Shown here piece by piece: positions 1-8,303 of a stretch of 16,483 nucleotides of DNA (positions are counted from its first letter, which is position 1; every line of letters begins with the position of its first letter). Below the pieces are notes generated by a model. That model worked only from the letters and a program-made list of their open reading frames with translations. It was not told the DNA's origin and did not search any database. Source of the stretch: Candidatus Brocadiaceae bacterium (GTDB taxonomy: Bacteria; Planctomycetota; Brocadiia; SM23-32). A program made the position numbers and the translations under genes. The DNA is taken from contig PUNP01000564.1 of the NCBI GenBank assembly GCA_003551785.1, positions 1 through 16,483 on the forward strand, given 5' to 3'.

Positions 1-73
1 CCCCGAAAGACGCCGCTAAGGGGTTAGAAGTCTCCAAATATTGGTGTAATCGTTTTCTTTACAACAACTTAAT

Positions 74-86
74 GTGGTTAAACCAC
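74..86. repeat. Perfect 13-bp palindrome, possible operator
   Basis: The sequence GTGGTT-A-AACCAC is a perfect dyad with 6-nt arms and a single central base. It lies about 170 nt upstream of the first operon start. Short, odd-length dyads of this form are typical of binding sites for dimeric helix-turn-helix regulators. No regulator gene is present in the window, so its role is inferred from symmetry and position only. It could be chance. Confidence 0.35.
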
Positions 87-244
87 TCAATCGAAAATAG
101 AAGATGGTGCCGCTTAGGTTAGATTGTGTGAATCATCTCCATGCTTTATTGTAAACTTTGCCGTTTGCTGTCATCGGTCTGATTCGTTGGCCGTCCACCA
201 GCAACCATAAACAAACAACGACTTTTCCGGTTTGTCCGGGTTAT

Positions 245-248
245 GAGG
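245..248 (+). promoter_or_regulatory. Ribosome binding site deciding the start at 254
   Basis: GAGG sits 5 nt upstream of ATG 254. The longer open frame begins with a TTG at 158 that has no comparable site. The extra N-terminal residues it would add are low-complexity and unlike the rest of the protein. Translation therefore most likely starts at 254. Confidence 0.6.
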
Positions 249-253
249 TTAAT

Positions 254-1879
254 ATGTTAAAAAAGAAAATGAATAATACAAATTTTGATTGCCCGCATTG
301 GGCAAAGGAACAACTTTCTTTGCGCCATACTATAGAAGCCTGGATTGCAGAGGAAATCGACAGGTATGAAAGAAAAGGTTTCGACGTACTGTCCGGCGAT
401 AAGGGGGGGCACGCCCTTGATGAGGCGGGAGGCTATACGCGTGCTTTTGTCTCTGCCTATTGCCTTAATGGTGATGAACGTATAGTAAGTTTTATGAAAA
501 GTTTTCGGGATGAATGGCATGAGGCCGTTAAGAAATCCGGTCATTTCTATCACGGTTACGACGCCAATGAGGAAGGTGATTATATCACGCATACCGCCGA
601 GCCTTTCACGCAGTTTCTGCTGAATGTTCTTTATCTGGACATAACCGACGGTAAGACGATAGGAATCGTCGAGGATGCGGCGGAGCATCTGGGCAACTGG
701 AGTCCGGACGTGCAGGATTGGTATGATTGGGATGAACATGTATTTCTCAGCTATTTTCCCGGCACCCGCTCTCCCTATCACAAGCCACCCTATAACTTCC
801 AGAGCAGCCGCCATTTCAGGGCACTGGCAATCGCATCGGCGGCTTACGAAGCGACAGGGAAAACGCGTTATTTAGAACTGTGCTGCGATTATTGGAAAAC
901 CTGGCAGGAAATAATTCTTGCTGCGCCCGAAGGCGCGGATATTCCAATGATGTTTTTTTTGACCAGTGATGCTGACATCCGGCGCTATGCGGGACGGGAA
1001 GAAATTATGAATGACTGGCGGTTCCGTAATTACTATCGACATCTTCTGGCCGTGATGGGGCTGGGAGAGCAGCCGCCCGCTTCGACCACTTACCCGGGGC
1101 TGCATATGCCGCACGACCTCATAATGACAATGCTGGATGTCATGCGGTTTGTGCCGGATGATGAAGGATTGAGAGAGGGACTTCATCGTGTGATGAAGTA
1201 TTGGATCGACCTGGAGGGCAGAGTCCACAGCGGAGAGCAGCCTTGCACTACGACCCGTAATAAATGGGGCGATACCTGGTGCGGCGTGCACCTGCCTAAA
1301 TATCGAGATATAACGGGCGATAAAAGCCTGGATGATGCCTATCTTCAGCGGTGGCCGATAGGGCCTTGCAGCTACCTTCTGACCGGCGACACCAACCGAC
1401 TGACGGGCGTGGCGCAGGCGGCCGAGGCGGCATTCCGCCAGGCGCAGTCTCGCAACCGGGGAGATTTCGGGCAGAGCTTTGCCACCGACCATTCCTGCAG
1501 TGCCGCTTCGAATGCGAGTAAATCGACTTATGTAATGCCCAACCTTTTCTCACCGGCTTTGGGGGGGCTTGGCGTGCATTTTGGTCGCGCTCCGTGGGTC
1601 AATGTGTTATACTATACCGACGGCAAACCGGGATTGCCGGATGACGTGGCTGCGCTCTATGTGCCACCGCACAACGATGAACTGCCGAAAGTGCGACTGG
1701 TTAACTGCGGGACAGTTGCCTATACCATCTCCCCACAATGCATAAACCCTGCTGAAGAAACAAGGCTCGTGCTTACTGCTCACAAGCCTGACGAAATCAA
1801 GGAAATCGTGATAGAAGCCGGACAATCAATCGCAGCGGATGTTCAATATTCACAACACCCGAAAACAGGAGAAAAATAA
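254..1879 (+). CDS. Uncharacterised protein, probable alpha/alpha-barrel carbohydrate-active enzyme
   Basis: This encodes a 541-residue protein that I do not recognise as a named family. It is rich in Trp, Tyr, His and Asp/Glu and has the repeating amphipathic-helix texture of alpha/alpha-toroid glycosidases and polysaccharide lyases. Conspicuous polar and aromatic clusters are HTAEPF (residues 113-118), DEH near 160-162 followed by SYFPGTRSPYH, and TTRNKWGDTWCG in the C-terminal half. The last roughly 90 residues look beta-rich, as in the C-terminal sheet domain of such enzymes. There is no signal peptide (it begins MLKKKMNNTN), so the product should be cytoplasmic. It is the first gene of the operon and its TAA is 1 nt before the next ATG, so the two are translationally close. 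A G7 run (403-409) and a T8 run (953-960) lie inside the frame. Catalytic function is inference from fold texture and context. Confidence 0.6.
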   Translation: MLKKKMNNTNFDCPHWAKEQLSLRHTIEAWIAEEIDRYERKGFDVLSGDKGGHALDEAGGYTRAFVSAYCLNGDERIVSFMKSFRDEWHEAVKKSGHFYHGYDANEEGDYITHTAEPFTQFLLNVLYLDITDGKTIGIVEDAAEHLGNWSPDVQDWYDWDEHVFLSYFPGTRSPYHKPPYNFQSSRHFRALAIASAAYEATGKTRYLELCCDYWKTWQEIILAAPEGADIPMMFFLTSDADIRRYAGREEIMNDWRFRNYYRHLLAVMGLGEQPPASTTYPGLHMPHDLIMTMLDVMRFVPDDEGLREGLHRVMKYWIDLEGRVHSGEQPCTTTRNKWGDTWCGVHLPKYRDITGDKSLDDAYLQRWPIGPCSYLLTGDTNRLTGVAQAAEAAFRQAQSRNRGDFGQSFATDHSCSAASNASKSTYVMPNLFSPALGGLGVHFGRAPWVNVLYYTDGKPGLPDDVAALYVPPHNDELPKVRLVNCGTVAYTISPQCINPAEETRLVLTAHKPDEIKEIVIEAGQSIAADVQYSQHPKTGEK

Positions 1880-1880
1880 A

Positions 1881-3821
1881 ATGATCAAGTTGTCGAAATT
1901 TGCTCCGTTCACCGACGGGTTCTACGATACGGGTGATCAGGTGCATGGCTGGGTTATGAGTAGCGCGAAAAAACATTTTTATTCTGAAAAGCGACGTAAA
2001 GAACGCCTGAGTACTGTCGAAGACGTCCGGTATTATCAGCAGGGGAAACGCCGGCTGTTTATGGAGTCCATCGGGGGGCTGCCCGCTGAGCGAACGCCGC
2101 TCAAAACGATAGAAACCGGCTCCCTTGCACGGGACGGCTATACAATCAGGAAACTTATATATCAAAGCATGCCGTCGATGTATGTCACAGGCAATCTGTA
2201 TTTGCCTGACGGCATCAAAAAGCCCGTGCCGGGCGTTCTGATGGGCTGCGGGCATACGAGGGAAGGAAAGGCCGCACCGGTTTACCAAAAAGTCGCTATC
2301 GATCTGGTGCGTGCCGGTTTTCCGGTCTTTATCATAGATTCGCCTTCACACGGAGAAATGCTTCAGTGTGTTGATCCCGAAACAGGCGAACCCGCAGCAG
2401 GATTGACGACGCGGGAGCACAGCCACCTGCAACTGTCGGCGTCCGTTACGGGACATAACGTCATGCGGTATTTTCTTTGGAATGCTATACGTGGCATGGA
2501 CTTGCTGTGTGAACGCCCGGAAGTCAATCCCGAGCGTGTCGGTGTTACCGGCAATTCCGGCGGCGGACATCTGACTCAGGCGCTTATGATGGCTGAACCG
2601 CGCCTGGCCGCTGCAATGTCTTGCTGCTCGCAAAGCACCCGCGAGTCCTATATGGATACGGGTGTCCGCGCCTATGACGGCGAGCAGAATTTTTTTGGCT
2701 GTGTTTCATCCGGACTTGATTACGATGATTTCCTCTCTTCAATAGCACCGCGCCCTGTCAGAATTGGAGCCGCAGAATACGATTACTTTGCGATTGAAGG
2801 AGTGATAGAGGCCTATGAGCGGGTGAGTTCAATCTATCGAATCTACGGGGCTGAAGGGAACGTTGACCTCTGCATTGCACAAGGTGAAAGGCATGCCTAT
2901 TCGGCGCCGCTGCGCAGAGGATGCGTCGAATGGTTTGCGCGGCATCTCCAGGGCCGGAGCCTCAAACCCGCACTGGCCGAGCCTGAAACGGAGCCGCCGG
3001 AGTTATTGCAGTGTACGCAAACCGGACAGGTGATGAACGAGTTCTCCGATGCACGTTCCATCATCGACTTAAACCACGATCATTGGTTAAAAACCCGCGA
3101 AGCTCAGATTCCAAAAGAAATAATGGCAGGCAGGCAATGGCTGAGGAAGCAGCTTGGTATCCCACATAAATGTGAAAAACTGCGGCTGCGTCGTACACGG
3201 ACGGTTCAACAGGAAACTTATACCAGCGAAAATGTCTTTTTTTTCTCAGAACCGGGCATTATCGTTACGGCTGTGCTTTATAAGCCGCACGGAGCGCTTT
3301 CCGGAGCGGCATTGCTATTGATCCCAGACGGTACGGAAGGTCAGGAACCCTATAAAGAAGAGATCAAACGTCTGCTGGAATCGAAGAAGATGGTTATGGT
3401 ATTTGATGTTCGGGGAACCGGCGCTGTACGCATGAGAAAACGTAATAGGGCGGAGGGATATGCTATCAAAAGCACCGAATTCCGGGTGGCTAACGACCAC
3501 TTCATGCTCGGTACGAGCCTGGCGGCTAAAAGAGCTTTTGACGTGCTGCGGGCTATAGAATTTTTAAGAGTGGAAGCCGGTTCGGATCAGGGAATCCCCA
3601 TCGAACTCTCAGCACATGGCGCCCCTGCGATCTGGGGACTGCTTGCAGCTGCGAGTAAAGGGGACCTGGACGCTTGCTCTTTTTCGGGTATTCCCGATAG
3701 CTGGGAGACAGCTTTCAGTTACCGGCCTCCGGAGCGTAATTCTGTTTCTGAACCCCTGATTGTTCCCGAACTTTCCGGTGAGGCCGATATAGATGATCTG
3801 ATGAAGTTAGCTTTACAATGA
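1881..3821 (+). CDS. Tandem alpha/beta hydrolase (acetyl-xylan-esterase-like) with decayed second domain
   Basis: This is a 646-residue cytoplasmic protein without a signal peptide. Start 1881 is chosen over an upstream in-frame codon at 1839 because AGGAG (1867-1871) lies 9 nt ahead and it follows the previous stop by 1 nt. Residues about 1-355 form a complete alpha/beta hydrolase of the AXE1/Abhydrolase_7 type: nucleophile elbow VTGNSGGG with Ser226, then SIAPRPVRIG followed by likely Asp301, and GERHAY with His338. Residues about 430-646 resemble a second hydrolase domain, but the elbow position reads SAHGAPA, so the nucleophile is replaced by Gly580. The domain also stops just where an LIAPRP-type strand would begin (EADIDDLMKLALQ), so the acid and His are absent. 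The likely reaction is removal of acetyl or other acyl esters from sugars. Only the first domain should be active. It is closely related to the single-domain protein at 13704. Confidence 0.8.
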   Translation: MIKLSKFAPFTDGFYDTGDQVHGWVMSSAKKHFYSEKRRKERLSTVEDVRYYQQGKRRLFMESIGGLPAERTPLKTIETGSLARDGYTIRKLIYQSMPSMYVTGNLYLPDGIKKPVPGVLMGCGHTREGKAAPVYQKVAIDLVRAGFPVFIIDSPSHGEMLQCVDPETGEPAAGLTTREHSHLQLSASVTGHNVMRYFLWNAIRGMDLLCERPEVNPERVGVTGNSGGGHLTQALMMAEPRLAAAMSCCSQSTRESYMDTGVRAYDGEQNFFGCVSSGLDYDDFLSSIAPRPVRIGAAEYDYFAIEGVIEAYERVSSIYRIYGAEGNVDLCIAQGERHAYSAPLRRGCVEWFARHLQGRSLKPALAEPETEPPELLQCTQTGQVMNEFSDARSIIDLNHDHWLKTREAQIPKEIMAGRQWLRKQLGIPHKCEKLRLRRTRTVQQETYTSENVFFFSEPGIIVTAVLYKPHGALSGAALLLIPDGTEGQEPYKEEIKRLLESKKMVMVFDVRGTGAVRMRKRNRAEGYAIKSTEFRVANDHFMLGTSLAAKRAFDVLRAIEFLRVEAGSDQGIPIELSAHGAPAIWGLLAAASKGDLDACSFSGIPDSWETAFSYRPPERNSVSEPLIVPELSGEADIDDLMKLALQ

Positions 3822-3848
3822 CGAGAACGATTGACCAGAAAAATCTAC

Positions 3849-3854
3849 AGGAGG
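3849..3854 (+). promoter_or_regulatory. Strong Shine-Dalgarno that decides the amidohydrolase start
   Basis: A perfect AGGAGG lies 8 nt upstream of ATG 3863. Two other in-frame ATGs exist. One at 3818 overlaps the previous stop codon (ATGA) but has no site. One at 3857 is only 2 nt from this site. Start 3863 is therefore preferred, although weak coupled initiation at 3818 cannot be excluded. Confidence 0.75.
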
Positions 3855-3862
3855 ATATGAAA

Positions 3863-5056
3863 ATGTCAGAAATGTATCATTTTATCAAAGACTGCAATGC
3901 TTTTTTGCCGGATAGGGGCTTTTGTCCCGGGACGAACATCCTGATGCACGAAGGACTCATAGAAGACATCGGCAAGAATGTCACGCCGCCATCCGATTCT
4001 GAGGTATTCGATGCTCAGGGGGCATGGGCTACTCCGGGACTCATTGACGGCCATACGCATCTGGGGCTTAAGGAAGCGCCTTTCAACGACAACGATGTTA
4101 ATGAGAAAAGTAATCCCGTGACGCCTTATGCTCAGGTTATTGATGCCATCAACCCTTTTAATGAGATGTTCCCCCGTGCACTGCTGAACGGTATAACTAC
4201 TGCGATGGTAGTTCCCGGCAGTGCGAATGTATTCGGTGGGCTTGGAGCGTTGATAAAAACTTCCGGAACTTCACTGGACAGTATGGTTGTAAAACATCCG
4301 GCCGGGATGAAAATGGCACTTGGGGCCAATCCTAAAAACTCGCATGGGAAAGATAATAATGTGGCTACCCGTATGGGAACCGCCTATACGATGCGGAAGG
4401 TTTTCATTGACGCCCTCGAATACCGTAAACGTCGCCATCGTAAAGATAATGATAAAGATCGACCGACAAAGGATATAGGGCTGGAGAATGTTCTTGCCGT
4501 CCTGTCCGGAGAGTTGCAGGCGCGAATTCATTGTCATCGTGCCGATGACCTCATGACTGCTCTCCGTATCGCCGAAGAGTTTGGTTTCACACCCTGCCTT
4601 GACCATGCGACGGAAGGCTACCTGGTGCGTGAGGAACTGGCAGAACGCCAAATCCCTTGCTTTCTCGGCCCAATTACAGGCACTCCTACCAAGCAGGAAA
4701 CGATTAAGAAGACCGTGCTTAACGCCGTTGAATTAAATCGGGCGGGGGTTAAATTTGCCATTGTCTCCGATCATTCCGTGGAACCCTCCTGGTATCTTCC
4801 TATCTACGCCGGCCTGGCCGTGCGTGAAGGATTATCCGAAGACGACGGATTGCAGGCAATCACTAACTGGCCGGCTGAGATTATGGGGGTCGACGATCGC
4901 CTCGGACGGCTGGCTGCAGGGGCGGATGCTGATGTTGTTGTGTGGGACAGACACCCTCTATTTCTGGGTAAGCCGACAAAAGTTTATACCACCGGACAAC
5001 CTGTCTGCCGTGAGACTTTGTTGAATTCCTATTCTTATCTTCAGAATATAATTTAA
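3863..5056 (+). CDS. Metal-dependent amidohydrolase (imidazolonepropionase-like, COG1228 type)
   Basis: This 397-residue protein belongs to the amidohydrolase superfamily (TIM barrel plus a small beta-sandwich made of the N- and C-terminal ends). Metal-binding candidates are His64 and His66 in GLIDGHTHLG, His225 in the IHCHRADD strand, His248 in CLDHATEG, and Asp303 in VSDHSVEP. The C-terminus has the usual sandwich strands (LGRLAAGADADVVVWD). Members hydrolyse C-N bonds in cyclic amides, imides or N-acyl groups. The substrate cannot be read from the sequence. It has no signal peptide and is cytoplasmic. It lies between two multi-domain esterase genes in the same operon, which suggests it acts on an N-acyl or cyclic substituent of the same compound, or on a product further down the pathway. 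Family assignment is secure, specificity is not. Confidence 0.88.
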   Translation: MSEMYHFIKDCNAFLPDRGFCPGTNILMHEGLIEDIGKNVTPPSDSEVFDAQGAWATPGLIDGHTHLGLKEAPFNDNDVNEKSNPVTPYAQVIDAINPFNEMFPRALLNGITTAMVVPGSANVFGGLGALIKTSGTSLDSMVVKHPAGMKMALGANPKNSHGKDNNVATRMGTAYTMRKVFIDALEYRKRRHRKDNDKDRPTKDIGLENVLAVLSGELQARIHCHRADDLMTALRIAEEFGFTPCLDHATEGYLVREELAERQIPCFLGPITGTPTKQETIKKTVLNAVELNRAGVKFAIVSDHSVEPSWYLPIYAGLAVREGLSEDDGLQAITNWPAEIMGVDDRLGRLAAGADADVVVWDRHPLFLGKPTKVYTTGQPVCRETLLNSYSYLQNII

Positions 5057-5110
5057 AAAGACTAGATGAAGACTTCATATTTTATGCATTATCAAGGAGA
5101 TATTTAAACA

Positions 5111-7276
5111 ATGGCCTTACTCGCAAAGAAATTAGAGTGGTTTGACAAATGGGTGGAAGCAACCGGCGAAACGGAACCGGATTGGGAAAAACTGCCTTCA
5201 CTGCCCACTTTGCCCGATTTGCTTGAGATGGACAATGGCGAGGCTGTGATTTCTGCTGTGCAGTGGAAAAAAAGGCGCCAGCAGATACAGGAATGCCTTG
5301 AATACAACATTTTGGGGTCGTTCCCCGCAGAAATACCTGAAATCCTGAAAGCCGATGTTATCTCTGAGTCTTGTGGGACGGATTCAGTACAGCAGAATCT
5401 TCGTCTGCACTTTGATACCGATCCGCGGGTTTCGCTGACTGTAGAAATGATGATTCCGAAAGGGAAGGGGCCTTTCCCCGTTCTGATGACACAGAGTAAC
5501 CACCGCGCCTGGGGACTGCTTGCGCTTTCGCGTGGGTACATTGCCTGTATATACCCGGCAGCCGATATCGACGATCAGTCTGAAGTTTTCTCAGAAACCT
5601 ATCCCGACTGCGATTGGGGAACGATTGCCCGTCGGGCCTGGAGTGCGGGAAGAGTTCTTGATTACTTGTACACCCTGCCCGAGGTTGACCGATCCCGCGT
5701 AGGTATTACAGGTCACTCGCGCAATGGTAAGCAATCACTGATAGCAGCGGCCATTGACGAACGCTTTACGGCCGTTATATCCAGCAGTTCGGGTTCAGGG
5801 GGGGCTACACCCTTTCGATTTGTTTCAGAGTCGGCCTTCGAAGAGAGCGTTGAGTTCCTTACTCGCAAATTCCCCGACTGGTTTCATCCCCGCTTACGCT
5901 TCTTTACAGGCCGGGAAGAGCGTCTGCCAATGGATACCCATGGCCTGCTCGGGCTCATAGCTCCCAGGCATTGCCTGTTGTCTACAGCGCTCAACGATGG
6001 CTGCGAAACAACTTTCGCAATCGAACAATGTTATGAAAGCGGCAAAAAAGTTTATGATTTCCTCGAAAAACCCGACGGCCTGGAGATACGATATCGGGAT
6101 GGTGGACATGAAACCTGCACGGAGGATATACTGAATTATCTCGATTGGCTTGATCATGCATTCGGTCGCGGCGGAAGGAGTTTTGAAGATATGCGTATCC
6201 ATAATTTTGATTGGGATTACTGGCAGGAAAAAACACAACCTAAAGCTTACAGCGCCCGGGAAACTTACGCCCCCGACAATTCCGAAAGGCGAAAACGTAT
6301 CATATGGAGCCTTGGTGAAGAACCGCCTGGTCAGAAGAATCCGGGGGGATCATACGGGTGCGAGAAACCGTTTCAATCCCTTTTTTTTAACAGAGATCAA
6401 ACTCCTGAGAGCATCGTCAGAACAACCGTAACTTTTGGCGATTATATAAATGGGGATCTGTATTTCCGTCCTGATGTATCGGGAGAAATGCCCGTTGTTA
6501 TATGGCTCCATCCGTATTCCTACTCCCGCGGTTATTCCGGAGCATATACCATTAATCCACCCGTTTATCACATGCTGGCCGAACGGGGATGTGCGGTTTT
6601 CGCATACGATCAGTTGGGGTTTGGCCGCAGGCTCAAAGGTAACCGTCGCTTTTACAAACGTTATCCGCGTTGGTCGAAACTGGGCAAGATGGTGCGTGAT
6701 GCAAGGGCTGCGGTAGATTTTCTTAGTTCTCCTAATGAGAAGTTCCGTTATGAATCGGGGAAGTCCGTTGCTAAACAGTTTCCCAACATCGATACAAGCC
6801 GCATTTTCCTCCTGGGTTATTCACTGGGAGGGCTTGTAGCGCTATACGCCACTGCCCTGGATGGAAGGGTTGCCGGACTGGCTTCATTTTGCGGGTTTAC
6901 TCCTATGAGAACGGACACTGACGAAAAAAATACAGGGGGAATCAGACGTCTGTGGGAACTCCATGCTCTCCAACCCCGGCTGGGGCTTTATAATGGACGG
7001 GAAGACCAGTTGCCATTTGATTTCGAAGATATGTTAGCGCTTATAGCACCCAGGGATTGTCTGCTGGTATCTCCTATTTATGACCGAGAAACGGAAGCCG
7101 GCTGTATTCAGCAATGTATAGAAAAAGCGGCTTTTTTCTGGAATGAAAAAAGCTCTGGCGGCAATCTGACCACGTTGATGCCTGAAGACTACAACCGATT
7201 TGAGCCTGAGCAACATCGAATATTCCTGGAATGGCTGATATCCCGTGGGTATTTAACTAACGACAAAGTGAGTTAA
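5111..7276 (+). CDS. Tandem CE15-like (glucuronoyl-esterase-like) two-domain esterase
   Basis: This is a 721-residue protein with two full hydrolase domains. Domain 1 (about 1-350) has the CE15 hallmark elbow GHSRNGK with Ser203, the SGxGGA stretch (SSSSGSGGAT) and LPMDTHGLLGLIAPR (273-287). Asp296 (ALND) and His333 (GGHE) complete a plausible triad. The Glu found after the preceding strand in fungal CE15 enzymes is Ser here. Domain 2 (about 395-721) has GYSLGG with Ser571, LPFDFEDMLALIAPR, Asp658 (PIYD) and His702 (EQHR). Residues about 259-300 and 622-661 align closely, so the protein arose by internal duplication and both halves look active. CE15 enzymes cleave esters of glucuronic acid and are usually single-domain and secreted, but this one has no signal peptide. 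AAGGAG (5094-5099) precedes ATG 5111 by 11 nt. The exact substrate is unknown. Confidence 0.82.
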   Translation: MALLAKKLEWFDKWVEATGETEPDWEKLPSLPTLPDLLEMDNGEAVISAVQWKKRRQQIQECLEYNILGSFPAEIPEILKADVISESCGTDSVQQNLRLHFDTDPRVSLTVEMMIPKGKGPFPVLMTQSNHRAWGLLALSRGYIACIYPAADIDDQSEVFSETYPDCDWGTIARRAWSAGRVLDYLYTLPEVDRSRVGITGHSRNGKQSLIAAAIDERFTAVISSSSGSGGATPFRFVSESAFEESVEFLTRKFPDWFHPRLRFFTGREERLPMDTHGLLGLIAPRHCLLSTALNDGCETTFAIEQCYESGKKVYDFLEKPDGLEIRYRDGGHETCTEDILNYLDWLDHAFGRGGRSFEDMRIHNFDWDYWQEKTQPKAYSARETYAPDNSERRKRIIWSLGEEPPGQKNPGGSYGCEKPFQSLFFNRDQTPESIVRTTVTFGDYINGDLYFRPDVSGEMPVVIWLHPYSYSRGYSGAYTINPPVYHMLAERGCAVFAYDQLGFGRRLKGNRRFYKRYPRWSKLGKMVRDARAAVDFLSSPNEKFRYESGKSVAKQFPNIDTSRIFLLGYSLGGLVALYATALDGRVAGLASFCGFTPMRTDTDEKNTGGIRRLWELHALQPRLGLYNGREDQLPFDFEDMLALIAPRDCLLVSPIYDRETEAGCIQQCIEKAAFFWNEKSSGGNLTTLMPEDYNRFEPEQHRIFLEWLISRGYLTNDKVS

Positions 7277-7317
7277 TGAAAAAACATCATTGAAATATTC
7301 ATTAAATAGGTGAAAAA

Positions 7318-8268
7318 ATGGAGGACAAAAACTACATAATACGATGCCCCGTCATTCTTGATACGGATATTGGCGATGATATTGATGATACATGGGCGTT
7401 GGCGATGCTGCTTAAATCGCCGGAACTCGATGTGAAACTGGTCGCGGCTGACACCGCCGATACTACCTATCGCGCTAAAATTATCGCCCGTATCCTGGAA
7501 GTGGCGGGCAGAACCGATATCCCCGTCGCTGTCGGGATACCTGACGTCGGCCGCCCGACCCGTAAGACTCAGGCAACATGGGTCGAAGATTATAACCTTG
7601 AAGATTATTCTGGTGATGTCCGGTTGGACGGTGTGCAGGCCATCATCGACACGATAATGGAGTCCCCCGATCCCGTCACGCTTATATGCATCGGTCCCGT
7701 GCCCAATATTGCCGAAGCGCTGCGGAGGGAACCGGATATTGCCCGAAGAGTGCGTTTTGTGGGGATGCACGGGAGTTTCCACTGGCACCATACCACCAAC
7801 CGTAAACTTTCTATGGAGCCGGGCAGGCAGGCCGAGTGGAATGTGAAATGCGATATTTCTTCCGCACAGGAAGTCTTTTCCGCGCCCTGGATCGATGCCG
7901 TTATAACGCCGCTCGACACCTGCGCCAGGGTCGTGCTTGATGGTGAGAGATATCGCCGCCTGCTCAAGTCGGACGACCCTCTTATCCGCGCTGTGATTGA
8001 CAACTATCGCATCTGGGCGCAGATGCACGGTGACGACTCCGATCCCGCTACACATACCTCCGTTCTTTTCGACTGCGTGGCCGTGTACCTGGCCTATTCA
8101 ACACGCTTTTTAAAGATGGAGAGGATGGGTTTACGTGTCGATGAGGGCGGGCATACCATTGAAGACATTGGTGCACCGGTATTCAACGTAGCTATAGAGT
8201 GGTTGAATTACGAAGCATTTGCCGACGAACTTGTTGAGCGACTACTCTCCCCCGTCGTGAATGAATGA
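7318..8268 (+). CDS. Nucleoside hydrolase family protein (IUNH-like)
   Basis: This 316-residue protein has the IUNH-family calcium-binding N-terminus, here in the extended form DTDIGDDIDD (residues 15-24), followed by TWALAML. A later family Asp is seen in FDCVAVYLA (Asp252). Length matches the family (about 300-330). The known reaction is hydrolysis of the N-glycosidic bond of ribonucleosides. The extended Asp-rich motif and the location in a glycan operon leave open another glycosyl leaving group. It has no signal peptide. The gene follows the CE15-like gene by 41 nt and its ATG is preceded by AGGTGA with short spacing. Family assignment is strong. A role outside purine or pyrimidine salvage is inference from context. 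Confidence 0.88.
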   Translation: MEDKNYIIRCPVILDTDIGDDIDDTWALAMLLKSPELDVKLVAADTADTTYRAKIIARILEVAGRTDIPVAVGIPDVGRPTRKTQATWVEDYNLEDYSGDVRLDGVQAIIDTIMESPDPVTLICIGPVPNIAEALRREPDIARRVRFVGMHGSFHWHHTTNRKLSMEPGRQAEWNVKCDISSAQEVFSAPWIDAVITPLDTCARVVLDGERYRRLLKSDDPLIRAVIDNYRIWAQMHGDDSDPATHTSVLFDCVAVYLAYSTRFLKMERMGLRVDEGGHTIEDIGAPVFNVAIEWLNYEAFADELVERLLSPVVNE

Positions 8269-8294
8269 GGTAGAAATCAAAATAGCTATATTAT

Positions 8295-8298
8295 AAGG
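8295..8298 (+). promoter_or_regulatory. Ribosome binding site selecting ATG 8304 over GTG 8298
   Basis: AAGG ends 5 nt before ATG 8304. The in-frame GTG at 8298 overlaps this site and has nothing suitable upstream, so the start at 8304 is preferred and the protein begins MNTIKILTIGNSF. Confidence 0.6.
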
Positions 8299-8303
8299 TG
8301 AAT

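Larger units (their letters stand above)
1..253. other. Upstream region without a convincing gene
   Basis: No recognisable gene lies here. One + strand frame is open from the window edge to a TAG at 120-122 (39 codons, rich in Trp, Asn and Cys). It could be the tail of an upstream gene, but it resembles nothing I know and I do not call it. The region carries the palindrome at 74-86 and probably the promoter of the first operon. The best sigma70-like pair is TTGTGT (124-129) and TATTGT (147-152) with a 17-nt spacer, which is a poor match (3/6 and 4/6). The open frame starting at TTG 158 runs into the first gene, but its first 32 codons are unlikely to be translated (see the gene at 254). Confidence 0.5.

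Noticed and set aside
158..253. Longer N-terminus for the first gene, starting at TTG 158
   Set aside because: TTG 158 has no ribosome binding site, the added residues look non-coding, and ATG 254 has GAGG 5 nt upstream.
872..1492. 206-codon minus-strand ORF opposite the first gene
   Set aside because: It lies fully antisense to a better-supported gene, has Arg, His and Pro-rich shadow composition, and matches no family.
7273..8055. 260-codon minus-strand ORF opposite the nucleoside-hydrolase-like gene
   Set aside because: Shadow of a gene with all family motifs. Its translation shows no domain and it starts inside the opposite coding region.
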